Numbered from the stretch's first letter, positions 1 to 6,011 are shown. The stretch: DNA of 6,133 nt from RGIG9041 sp045612565 (GCA_045612565.1 JAZKZG010000047.1:1-6133), one strand, 5' to 3'. A program made the numbers and translations. The notes: generated by a model from the letters alone, not told the origin.

Positions 1-1
1 T

Positions 2-979
2 CGGGGGGCTAAAGAAAATAACCTGAAAGATATTGATGTTACTTTTCCGCTTGGAACGCTCACCTGTGTTACGGGTGTTTCGGGCTCGGGTAAATCGTCA
101 CTTGTAAACTCAATACTCTTTAAGACTCTTGCACACGAACTTAATCATGCAAAGACGGTGTCTGGCAAGTGCGACGGTATTGAGGGGATTGAATATCTTG
201 ATAAAGTAATTGATATAGATCAGTCACCGATAGGGCGTACACCGCGTTCTAACCCCGCCACATATACCTCGGTATTTGGTGATATACGTGATTTGTTTGC
301 ATCAACAAACTATGCAAAGGCACGTGGATTTGCGGCAGGACGGTTTTCGTTTAATGTGCGCGGCGGAAGATGCGAAGCGTGTCAGGGTGACGGTATTGTA
401 AAAATCGAAATGCACTTTTTGCCCGATATCTACATTCCCTGTGATGTGTGCAAGGGTAAGCGATATAACCGCGAGACCCTGGAGGTTAAATACAAAGATA
501 AATCAATTGCCGACGTACTTAAAATGACAGTCGAGGAGGGTATGAACTTTTTTGAAAACCATCCCAAGATTTATCGTAAACTAAAGACGCTCTATGATGT
601 GGGTCTTTCGTATATAAAAATCGGTCAGTCATCAACCACTTTGTCGGGCGGTGAAGCACAGCGCGTAAAACTTGCAACCGAACTTTCAAAACGCCCCACA
701 GGCAAGACGGTTTATATACTTGACGAGCCGACAACGGGACTTCATACCGCAGATGTGCACAGGCTGATTGACGTGCTTCAAAAACTTGTGGAAAGCGGTA
801 ACACGGTTATTGTAATTGAACATAACCTTGACGTAATAAAGGTTGCCGACCACATAATTGACCTTGGTCCCGAGGGCGGTGACGGTGGCGGTACAATTGT
901 TGCAACAGGCACTCCGGAAGAGGTTGCGCAGTGCGAAAAATCGTATACGGGACAGTATCTTAAAAAAATATTGAGGTGA
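2..979 (+). CDS. uvrA: UvrABC excinuclease subunit A, C-terminal part (5' truncated by window edge)
   Basis: UvrA is the damage-recognition ATPase of nucleotide excision repair. It works in the cytoplasm as a dimer that loads UvrB onto DNA lesions. The visible 325 residues are the last third of a protein that is usually about 940-950 residues; base 1 belongs to the preceding codon. The reading frame opens with RGAKENNLK, the lead-in to the second ABC ATPase module. Walker A (GVSGSGKSS) lies at 74-100. A C-x2-C-x19-C-x2-C zinc module follows, with cysteine codons at 371, 380, 440 and 449. The ABC signature LSGGEAQRVKLATEL starts at 641, and Walker B with D-loop (YILDEPTTGLH) falls around 713-745. 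The H-loop histidine of EHN is at 821-823. All second-domain motifs are intact. Only the 5' end is missing, because the window begins inside the gene. The final codons overlap the ribosome binding site of deoC, so the two are probably cotranscribed. Confidence 0.97.
   Translation, partial: RGAKENNLKDIDVTFPLGTLTCVTGVSGSGKSSLVNSILFKTLAHELNHAKTVSGKCDGIEGIEYLDKVIDIDQSPIGRTPRSNPATYTSVFGDIRDLFASTNYAKARGFAAGRFSFNVRGGRCEACQGDGIVKIEMHFLPDIYIPCDVCKGKRYNRETLEVKYKDKSIADVLKMTVEEGMNFFENHPKIYRKLKTLYDVGLSYIKIGQSSTTLSGGEAQRVKLATELSKRPTGKTVYILDEPTTGLHTADVHRLIDVLQKLVESGNTVIVIEHNLDVIKVADHIIDLGPEGGDGGGTIVATGTPEEVAQCEKSYTGQYLKKILR
973..979 (+). promoter_or_regulatory. Ribosome binding site for deoC overlapping the uvrA stop codon
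   Basis: GAGGTGA at 973-979 matches the anti-Shine-Dalgarno sequence and sits 5 nt before the ATG at 985. It decides the deoC start. A GTG at 976 is in frame and overlaps the uvrA TGA, but it has no purine-rich sequence upstream, so ATG 985 is preferred. Because the site includes the uvrA stop, ribosomes finishing uvrA would be placed on it. Confidence 0.75.
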
Positions 980-984
980 CGGTA

Positions 985-1659
985 ATGGATATTAAAGAAA
1001 TTTTATCAAAGGTAGACCACACACTTCTCGCCCCCGATTCGACGTGGGCGCAGATTGAAGAAATTTGTGACGATGGCGTTAAGTTTGGCACCGCGTCGGT
1101 TTGCATACCGCAGACTTTTGTAAAACGTGCAAAGGACTATCTGTGGGAAAGTTTACCTATATGTACTGTTATAGGTTTTCCTTGTGGATATGTATCCACC
1201 GCTGTTAAGGTTGCGGAGGCAAAGAGTGCAGTACGCAACGGCGCACGTGAGATTGATATGGTAATTGACATCGGCGCACTAAAAGAAAAACGCTATGACG
1301 ATGTACTTTCTGATATAAAGGCAATTCGTGAAGCCACTGAGGGTAACATACTCAAGGTTATTATCGAAACGTGTCTTCTTACCGATAACGAAAAGGTTGA
1401 AATGTGCAAAATCGTGTCGGCATCGGGCGCTGATTTTATAAAGACTTCAACAGGCTTTTCAAAAGGCGGGGCAACATTTGAGGATATTGAACTTTTTGCG
1501 AAAAATATCGAGCCGCATCTTAAAATCAAGGCGGCGGGCGGTATTTCGTCGCTTGACGACGCAAAGCGCTTTATCGAACTTGGTGCGTCACGCCTCGGCA
1601 CAAGCCGTATCGTGAAAATTTTAAAGGAGAAAGATAATGACACCGACACCGCATATTAA
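985..1659 (+). CDS. deoC: Deoxyribose-phosphate aldolase
   Basis: This is a class I aldolase (TIM barrel, cytoplasmic) that splits 2-deoxyribose-5-phosphate into acetaldehyde and glyceraldehyde-3-phosphate, the last step of deoxynucleoside catabolism. The 224 residues are a normal length for the bacterial family. The Schiff-base lysine is K153 in FIKTSTGFSKGGAT, the second catalytic lysine is K182 in IKAAGGI, and D91 in REIDMVIDIGALK is the likely counterpart of the E. coli catalytic aspartate. KVIIETCLLTDNEKV (124-138) is the typical core segment of Firmicute enzymes. One departure is the phosphate-side loop VIGFPCGYVSTAVK (62-75), where Bacillus and Thermotoga enzymes have GFPLGAN. C40 in ASVCIP corresponds in position to the reactive E. 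coli Cys47. The start follows from the GAGGTGA site 5 nt upstream. The 3' end overlaps deoD by 23 nt, and the short KDNDTDTAY tail lies within that overlap. Identification is secure. Confidence 0.97.
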   Translation: MDIKEILSKVDHTLLAPDSTWAQIEEICDDGVKFGTASVCIPQTFVKRAKDYLWESLPICTVIGFPCGYVSTAVKVAEAKSAVRNGAREIDMVIDIGALKEKRYDDVLSDIKAIREATEGNILKVIIETCLLTDNEKVEMCKIVSASGADFIKTSTGFSKGGATFEDIELFAKNIEPHLKIKAAGGISSLDDAKRFIELGASRLGTSRIVKILKEKDNDTDTAY

Positions 1660-2353
1660 TGCCAACAAAGGCGATTTTGGAAAAACGGTAATTATGCCTG
1701 GCGACCCCTTGCGCTCAAAGTTTATTGCAGAGAATTTTTTGAAAAATCCAAAACTTGTAAACAATGTGCGCGGTGTACAGGGGTACACGGGCGAGTATGA
1801 CGGCGTCAAGGTATCGGTTATGGCGTCGGGTATGGGTATGCCGTCGATTGCGATATATAGTTACGAACTTTTTAACTTTTTTGATGTGGAAAATATAATC
1901 CGCGTGGGCTCCTGCGGTGCTATGCAAAAAGATATTGCGGTGCGCGATATCGTGATTGCACAGGGTGCTTCGACAAACTCAAATTACGCTTCGCAGTTTG
2001 GGGCAAACGGCACAATTGCACCGATATGTTCATACAAACTTATGCGCGATGCGGTGGAGTTTTGTGAACAACTCGGCGCACGTTATCACGTGGGAAATGT
2101 GCTGTCTTCAGATATTTTTTATAACGATAACGAGAGCGCAAATGCGCCGTTTATAAAAATGGGGGTTATGGCGGTTGAGATGGAAGCGGCGGCGCTTTAC
2201 CTAAATGCTATGCGTGCGGGGAAAAACGCACTTGCTATATGCACAGTGTCCGACCATATTATAACAGGTGAGGCAACAACATCCGCCGAGCGCGAGACTT
2301 CGTTTACACAGATGATGGAGGTTGCCCTTAAAATTGCGGCAAAAAACAGATGA
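1637..2353 (+). CDS. deoD: Purine-nucleoside phosphorylase, DeoD (hexameric) type
   Basis: DeoD catalyses reversible phosphorolysis of purine (deoxy)nucleosides to the free base and (deoxy)ribose-1-phosphate in the cytoplasm. The 238 residues match the family (about 235), and the sequence aligns with E. coli DeoD at an offset of +2. Phosphate-binding residues are G22 and R26 in MPGDPLRSKF, R45 in VNNVRGVQGYTG, and R89 and S91 in IIRVGSCGA. H6 in TPHIN is the residue a neighbouring subunit lends to the site. E181-M182-E183 in AVEMEAAALY bind the nucleoside. D206 in CTVSDHI is the purine-specific acid and argues against uridine phosphorylase, the closest relative. ATG 1637 is preceded by AAAGGAGA (1623-1630) at 6 nt, inside the end of deoC. 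Its product feeds DeoB and then DeoC, encoded on either side. All expected active-site residues are present. Confidence 0.97.
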   Translation: MTPTPHINANKGDFGKTVIMPGDPLRSKFIAENFLKNPKLVNNVRGVQGYTGEYDGVKVSVMASGMGMPSIAIYSYELFNFFDVENIIRVGSCGAMQKDIAVRDIVIAQGASTNSNYASQFGANGTIAPICSYKLMRDAVEFCEQLGARYHVGNVLSSDIFYNDNESANAPFIKMGVMAVEMEAAALYLNAMRAGKNALAICTVSDHIITGEATTSAERETSFTQMMEVALKIAAKNR

Positions 2354-3420
2354 AACGTGTATTTTTGATTGTGCTTGACAGCTTTGGCATCGGTGAGTGT
2401 CCCGACAGCGCAAAATTTGGTGATGCGGGGGCAAACACACTTGCCTCTATACAAAAATCAAAGTATTTTAAAGCGGATAATCTTGCTAAACTCGGTCTGT
2501 TTGGAAAGGGAATTGGTGTTTTTGGGCGTTTACAGGAAAAGTCAAACGGTAAGGACACCACCACGGGTCACTGGGAGATTGCGGGGCTTGTGTCCCAAAA
2601 TCCCATGCCGACTTATCCTGACGGTTTTGACAAAGAAATTATTGATGAGTTTTGCAAAAGAACAGGCAGAGGCGTACTTTGTAACAAGCCATACTCGGGC
2701 ACAGAGGTTATACGCGATTACGGTGATGAGCACATAAAAACGGGTGACCTTATTGTGTACACGTCGGCGGACAGCGTGTTTCAGATTGCGGCGCACACCG
2801 ACGTCGTGCCGCTTGAAACTCTTTATGAATACTGCAGGATTGCAAGGGAAATAACAAGCGTGGGCAGAGTGATTGCGCGTCCGTTTGTCACGGTTGACGG
2901 CAAGTACGTGCGCACAGCCGACAGACGCGATTTTTCGCTTACTCCCCACGGAGAAACTATGCTCGACAGACTTAAATCAAAGGGTTTTGACGTTATTTCG
3001 GTGGGCAAGATATATGATATTTTTGCGTCGCGCGGTATTACTGAATACTATCTCACCCATTCAAATGCAGAGGGTATGCAAAAGACAAGTGAACTTTTAA
3101 ATAAAGATTTTAACGGTCTTTGCTTTGTGAATCTTGTTGATTTTGACTCTCTTTACGGCCACCGCAACGATATTGACGGCTATGCAAAAGCAATATCGGA
3201 GTTTGACGGGTGGCTGGGCGGATTTTTACCGCTTTTGCGTGAGGATGACACGCTTATTATCACTGCCGACCACGGCTGTGACCCCGGTGATGTATCGACA
3301 GATCACACGCGTGAGTATGTTCCGTTTTTGATGTATAAAAACGGCATACTGCCTCAAAATATCGGCACACAGACGGGATTTGACTACGTTGCAAATACGA
3401 TTGAGGGGATTTTAAAATGA
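2350..3420 (+). CDS. deoB: Phosphopentomutase
   Basis: DeoB interconverts (deoxy)ribose-1-phosphate and (deoxy)ribose-5-phosphate, linking the phosphorylases to DeoC. It is a two-metal enzyme of the alkaline-phosphatase superfamily. Compared with the B. cereus enzyme, the metal and catalytic set is complete: D10 in VLDSFGIGE, the phosphorylated threonine T70 in GKDTTTGHWE, D141 in YTSADSVFQIAAH, D266 and H271 in NLVDFDSLYGH, D307-H308 in ITADHG, and H319 in STDHTREYVP. The T70-to-H319 layout keeps the family spacing. At 356 residues it is shorter than typical (about 390-407); part of the difference is a deletion of about 15 residues between residues 38 and 62, before the catalytic threonine. 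The start overlaps the deoD stop as ATGA. No Shine-Dalgarno sequence lies close by; the nearest GGAGG (2317-2321) is 28 nt upstream. Translation therefore probably depends on reinitiation after deoD. Confidence 0.96.
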   Translation: MKRVFLIVLDSFGIGECPDSAKFGDAGANTLASIQKSKYFKADNLAKLGLFGKGIGVFGRLQEKSNGKDTTTGHWEIAGLVSQNPMPTYPDGFDKEIIDEFCKRTGRGVLCNKPYSGTEVIRDYGDEHIKTGDLIVYTSADSVFQIAAHTDVVPLETLYEYCRIAREITSVGRVIARPFVTVDGKYVRTADRRDFSLTPHGETMLDRLKSKGFDVISVGKIYDIFASRGITEYYLTHSNAEGMQKTSELLNKDFNGLCFVNLVDFDSLYGHRNDIDGYAKAISEFDGWLGGFLPLLREDDTLIITADHGCDPGDVSTDHTREYVPFLMYKNGILPQNIGTQTGFDYVANTIEGILK

Positions 3421-3815
3421 ACGATTTAAAACTCATTTCATACGCAATTGATGCTATGAAAAACAGTTATAACAAATACTCGCACTTTGCCGTGGGGGCG
3501 GCGCTACTTTGTGATGACGGCAGTGTGTACACAGGCTGTAACATCGAAAACTCGGCGTTTTCGGCAACTGTTTGTGCCGAGCGCACCGCATTTTTTAAGG
3601 CAATAAGTGACGGCAAACGTGATTTTGCAAAGATTGCGGTCGTTGGCGGAAAAAATAACGACATCAGCACACCGTGTATGCCGTGCGGTGTGTGCAGACA
3701 GGTGATGAGTGAGTTTTGCGGTAAGGATTTTTGCATAGTGACACTAAAAGACGGTGCACCGCAAAGCCACACTTTGCGTGAACTTTTACCGTATGCTTTT
3801 GAGGATATGCTATGA
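3417..3815 (+). CDS. cdd: Cytidine deaminase
   Basis: This is a zinc-dependent enzyme that deaminates cytidine and deoxycytidine to uridine and deoxyuridine, giving substrates for the phosphorylase encoded next. The 132 residues fit the small tetrameric (B. subtilis-type) class. Zinc ligands are C53 in VCAERTAFF, and C90 and C93 in PCGVCRQVMSEF; E55 is the proton-shuttling glutamate. The ribose-binding segment GCNIENSAFS contains N42 and E44, and YSHFAVGAALL near the N terminus is standard. An additional cysteine, C87, precedes the zinc pair (PCMPCGVC). The gene starts with a 4-nt ATGA overlap with deoB and has GAGGGG (3403-3408) 8 nt upstream. It ends with the same kind of overlap with pdp. 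Nothing appears degenerate. Confidence 0.97.
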   Translation: MNDLKLISYAIDAMKNSYNKYSHFAVGAALLCDDGSVYTGCNIENSAFSATVCAERTAFFKAISDGKRDFAKIAVVGGKNNDISTPCMPCGVCRQVMSEFCGKDFCIVTLKDGAPQSHTLRELLPYAFEDML

Positions 3816-5041
3816 GAATGTATGATATTATAAAGAAAAAGCGCGACGGCGGGGTGCTGTCGCGTGAGGAGATTGCGTTTGCAATTGACGGATATACAAA
3901 AGGGGAAATACCCGATTATCAGATGTCAGCGTTTGCAATGGCGGTCTATTTTAAGGGTATGACCGATGACGAAACGGTTACTCTTACCGAGTGTATGATG
4001 AACTCGGGTGACACTGTTGACCTTACAGAGTACGGCACCAGAAGTTGTGACAAGCACTCGACGGGCGGTGTGGGTGACAAGACATCACTTATTGTGCTTC
4101 CCATCGTGTGTGCAAACGGCGGTGTATTTGCTAAAATGAGTGGGCGTGGTCTTGGGCATACGGGCGGAACTGTTGACAAGTTGGAATCAATCAAGGGCTA
4201 CACTACAGAACTTTCGGCAGAGCAGTTTAAAAGTCAGGTACAAAAAATCGGACTTGCGCTTGTGGGTCAGAGCGGTAACCTGACACCCGCCGACAAAAAA
4301 CTATATGCACTTCGTGATGTGACGGCAACTGTTGACAGTATGCCGCTGATTGCTTCGAGTATTATGAGCAAAAAACTTGCATCGGGTGCGCACAACATCG
4401 TACTTGACGTCAAGTGCGGAAGCGGTGCGTTTATGAAAACAAAAGAGGATGCAGAGGCACTTGCGGAGCTTATGGAGAAAATCGGCGAGGGCTTAAACCG
4501 AAACGTACGCGCGGTAGTAACAGATATGGACACACCCCTCGGTCACAATGTAGGCAATGCGCTTGAGGTGATTGAGGCGATCGAAGTCCTTCGCGGAGGC
4601 GGACCCGACGACCTCAAAGACGTGGCGTTTACGCTGTCGGCGCATCTTATTTCGATGATAAACGGTGTTGATTTTGACACGGGTTATGATATGGCGAAAA
4701 ACTCAATCGACGACGGCTCAGCATACGAAAAATTTTGCGAGTGGATAGCGGCACAGGGCGGTGATATTGAAAAAATTGCAGGTCTTAGTCCGTCGGTGGA
4801 TGTTGTGAGTGATTTTGACGGTATGATAGCAAAAATGGATGCCGAAAAAATCGGTACGCTTGCGTGTGGTTTAGGCGCGGGGCGCGAGAAAAAAGGCGAC
4901 GATATTGATATGGGCGCGGGAATTGTTTTGCACAAAAAGACAGGCGACCAAATTAAAAAAGGCGACATACTCGCCACCTTGTATACCAAAAAGAAAAAAG
5001 ACTTTAGTAAAGAATTTTATAATGCGATTACAATAGAATAA
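3812..5041 (+). CDS. pdp: Pyrimidine-nucleoside phosphorylase (thymidine/uridine phosphorylase)
   Basis: This enzyme phosphorolyses thymidine, deoxyuridine and usually uridine to the base plus (deoxy)ribose-1-phosphate in the cytoplasm. The sequence is colinear with B. subtilis Pdp from residue 1 (MRMYDIIKKK), which supports ATG 3812 over the second ATG at 3818. The phosphate-binding segment KHSTGGVGDKTS is at 81-92, and the family signature SGRGLGHTGGTVDKLE at 110-125. R168 (YALRDVT), S183 and K187 (ASSIMSKK) form the base-binding site. The C-terminal domain ends with GAGREKKGDDIDMGAGIVL and KKGDILATLY. At 409 residues it is about 25 shorter than the B. subtilis protein, partly from loss of the usual C-terminal tail. 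GAGGA (3801-3805) lies 6 nt before the start, which overlaps the cdd stop as ATGA. Residues alone do not separate thymidine-only DeoA from the dual-specificity enzyme; pdp is chosen from resemblance to Firmicute enzymes. Confidence 0.95.
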   Translation: MRMYDIIKKKRDGGVLSREEIAFAIDGYTKGEIPDYQMSAFAMAVYFKGMTDDETVTLTECMMNSGDTVDLTEYGTRSCDKHSTGGVGDKTSLIVLPIVCANGGVFAKMSGRGLGHTGGTVDKLESIKGYTTELSAEQFKSQVQKIGLALVGQSGNLTPADKKLYALRDVTATVDSMPLIASSIMSKKLASGAHNIVLDVKCGSGAFMKTKEDAEALAELMEKIGEGLNRNVRAVVTDMDTPLGHNVGNALEVIEAIEVLRGGGPDDLKDVAFTLSAHLISMINGVDFDTGYDMAKNSIDDGSAYEKFCEWIAAQGGDIEKIAGLSPSVDVVSDFDGMIAKMDAEKIGTLACGLGAGREKKGDDIDMGAGIVLHKKTGDQIKKGDILATLYTKKKKDFSKEFYNAITIE

Positions 5042-5046
5042 AAAAT

Positions 5047-5095
5047 AGGTTGGCATAAGAGTTGTACTGTTAAGGACAGTGCCATGAAACCTTAT
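5047..5095 (+). other. Possible folded RNA element in the 3' region of the operon transcript
   Basis: Complementary segments suggest a compact fold just before the terminator. ACTGT (5066-5070) pairs with ACAGT (5076-5080) around the loop TAAGG. The helix continues as TGGC (5051-5054) with GCCA (5081-5084), leaving an 11-nt bulge (5055-5065). AGGT (5047-5050) could pair with ACCT (5089-5092). Alternatively ATAAG (5055-5059) in the bulge could pair with CTTAT (5091-5095), giving a pseudoknot. I do not recognise a known riboswitch or small-RNA family. It may simply be incidental 3'-UTR structure; no covariation evidence is available here. Confidence 0.3.
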
Positions 5096-5127
5096 ACCCG
5101 TAGTTTTTTGAAACTGCGGGTATTTTT
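5094..5127 (+). terminator. Rho-independent terminator of the uvrA-deo operon
   Basis: A 13-bp stem pairs 5094-5106 with 5111-5123, with one G-U pair, around the 4-nt loop TTTG (5107-5110). A T run at 5123-5127 follows. It lies 52 nt after the pdp stop and upstream of the next promoter, so it ends the operon transcript. The reverse strand has no U tract after the hairpin, so it should act in the plus direction only. Confidence 0.9.
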
Positions 5128-5138
5128 AAATATTCTCT

Positions 5139-5166
5139 TTGTTTGTTGTTTGAGTTATGCTATAAT
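5139..5166 (+). promoter_or_regulatory. Extended -10 promoter for the downstream small-gene cluster
   Basis: TATAAT (5161-5166) matches the vegetative -10 consensus perfectly and is preceded by TG at 5158-5159 in the TGnTATAAT arrangement. A weak -35 candidate, TTGTTT (5139-5144), lies 16 nt upstream. Transcription would begin near 5172-5175, after the terminator, giving a leader of about 30 nt before the ATG at 5206. The extended -10 probably compensates for the poor -35. Confidence 0.8.
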
Positions 5167-5174
5167 ATAACTAA
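5151..5174 (+). promoter_or_regulatory. Inverted repeat flanking the -10 box, candidate operator
   Basis: TGAGTTAT (5151-5158) and ATAACTAA (5167-5174) are inverted copies with one mismatch in eight; the inner six bases match perfectly. They are separated by 8 nt and enclose the -10 box symmetrically, which would suit a dimeric repressor. The region is AT-rich, so such symmetry can arise by chance, and no regulator gene is in view. Confidence 0.3.
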
Positions 5175-5179
5175 CCGAT

Positions 5180-5200
5180 AAATAAGAATTTGACGGAGGT
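5180..5200 (+). repeat. Initiation-region motif, copy 1 (before the GrpB family gene)
   Basis: AAATAAGAATTTGACGGAG (5180-5198) differs at only two of 19 positions from the stretch beginning at 6016. It includes the GGAGGT ribosome binding site (5195-5200), 5 nt before ATG 5206. The left half-site CAAATT seen in the other two copies is not preserved here. Confidence 0.55.
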
Positions 5201-5205
5201 TACAG

Positions 5206-5721
5206 ATGCGAACGGCAAGCATTATAGTTGTGCCTTATGATGAAGCGTGGAAATCTGCTTTTGAAGAAATAAAAAAAGAAATCGAAGGCGCAATCGGCGA
5301 TTTGATTATCGGCATTGAACATGTTGGAAGCACATCTGTGGAAGGGCTGTCTGCCAAACCTTGTATTGACATTGATGTAATAATCAAAGATTACACAATA
5401 TTTGATGCCGTTGTTAGTAAATTGGCGGAAATCGGATATATCCACGAAGGTAACCTCGGAATTAAGGACAGAGAAGCTTTCAAATATTCGGATAAAGCAT
5501 ATTTGCAAAAACACCATTTGTATGTGTGCCCACAGTATTCCGAAGAATTGTATCGTCATATTACATTTAGAGATTTCCTCAGAAGTAACCCCGAAGCAGT
5601 TAAAAAATACGGTTCAACGAAAGAAACTGCGGCACAATTATTTCCCGATGATATCGATAAGTATATTCAATACAAATCGCCATGTATTGAAGAATTATAT
5701 GCGATGTGCGGTTTGAAATAA
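5206..5721 (+). CDS. GrpB/UPF0157 family protein (nucleotidyltransferase-like fold)
   Basis: The 171 residues match the GrpB (UPF0157) family, whose members are usually 160-190 residues. The hallmark HVGSTSVEGLSAKPCIDI occupies residues 39-56, and the following D57 gives a GS...DxD arrangement (G41-S42, D55, D57) like the metal-binding core of the polymerase-beta nucleotidyltransferase superfamily. The second family block, with HLYVCPQ and RHITFRDFLRSNPEAVKKYGS, runs from about 104 to 137. No signal peptide or membrane segment is visible, so it is probably cytoplasmic. The biochemical function of the family is not established, and database links to dephospho-CoA kinase come from fusions in other organisms. 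The start is fixed by GGAGGT 5 nt upstream. It is the first gene after a new promoter and is more AT-rich than the deo genes, with AGA arginine codons, which suggests a different history. Family assignment is firm; substrate is unknown. Confidence 0.92.
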   Translation: MRTASIIVVPYDEAWKSAFEEIKKEIEGAIGDLIIGIEHVGSTSVEGLSAKPCIDIDVIIKDYTIFDAVVSKLAEIGYIHEGNLGIKDREAFKYSDKAYLQKHHLYVCPQYSEELYRHITFRDFLRSNPEAVKKYGSTKETAAQLFPDDIDKYIQYKSPCIEELYAMCGLK

Positions 5722-5724
5722 TTT

Positions 5725-5747
5725 TGTCAAATTCCAATTTGGAGGAG
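5725..5747 (+). repeat. Initiation-region motif, copy 2, with CAAATT-CC-AATTTG inverted repeat
   Basis: CAAATT (5728-5733) and AATTTG (5736-5741) form a perfect 6-bp inverted repeat with a 2-nt spacer. The right arm runs into the GGAGGAG ribosome binding site (5741-5747) of the membrane-protein gene. Its left flank TG(T/A)CAAATT is shared with the copy at 6012. Confidence 0.55.
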
Positions 5748-5752
5748 TATAT

Positions 5753-6010
5753 ATGAAAAAGAAAGCAAAAATGTTATTACGGTGGCTTGGAGCTTTTATT
5801 CTATGCTTTTTGGCAATCTACTTGATTGTTTTTTTGGGCGGTTGGAAGCTCTTTGAAAGCGGCGACCCTATATTGATGGAAATCGGTGCAGCTCTTGTTT
5901 TGTCCATATTCTTTTTTGCAATCAACGAAGTCCTAACAATGCACGAAAAGAAGATAAAAGATTTGGAAGAGCATATAAAGAAGCTTGAGGATACCATAGC
6001 CAAGAAATAA
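5753..6010 (+). CDS. Small two-helix membrane protein with C-terminal coiled coil, function unknown
   Basis: I do not recognise a named family for this 85-residue protein. A basic N terminus (KKKAK, R10) precedes a first membrane helix at about residues 11-29 (WLGAFILCFLAIYLIVFLG). A short loop with GWKLFESGDP follows, then a second helix at about 41-59 (LMEIGAALVLSIFFFAINE). The last 25 residues are highly charged and show a clean heptad pattern, with L61, H64, I68, L71, I75, L78 and I82 at a/d spacing, which predicts a coiled coil. The positive-inside rule puts both ends in the cytoplasm, so the coiled coil would extend there and could drive oligomerisation or bind a partner. GGAGGAG (5741-5747) lies 5 nt before ATG 5753, supporting real translation. 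It lies 31 nt after the GrpB gene with no terminator between, so the two are probably cotranscribed. Confidence 0.85.
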   Translation: MKKKAKMLLRWLGAFILCFLAIYLIVFLGGWKLFESGDPILMEIGAALVLSIFFFAINEVLTMHEKKIKDLEEHIKKLEDTIAKK

Positions 6011-6011
6011 C

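Noticed and set aside
976..984. GTG start for deoC at 976, overlapping the uvrA stop as GTGA
   Set aside because: No Shine-Dalgarno sequence precedes it, while ATG 985 has GAGGTGA at 5 nt. The added residues M-T-V have no family support.
1637..2353. Uridine phosphorylase as the identity of the deoD product
   Set aside because: The SDHI motif with D206, the DeoD-type N terminus (TPHIN) and the length fit hexameric purine-nucleoside phosphorylase.
2542..2949. 135-codon open frame on the minus strand inside deoB
   Set aside because: It lies wholly opposite a gene with a complete active site, its product resembles nothing I know, and no convincing ribosome binding site or promoter precedes it.
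5200..5559. 119-codon minus-strand open frame opposite the GrpB gene
   Set aside because: The plus-strand protein is a clear family member with a strong ribosome binding site. The antisense product looks like a shadow of AT-rich codons.
5402..5716. 104-codon plus-strand open frame in another frame inside the GrpB gene
   Set aside because: It has no initiation signal, and its product is a frame-shifted reading of the GrpB C-terminal half, which is itself intact.
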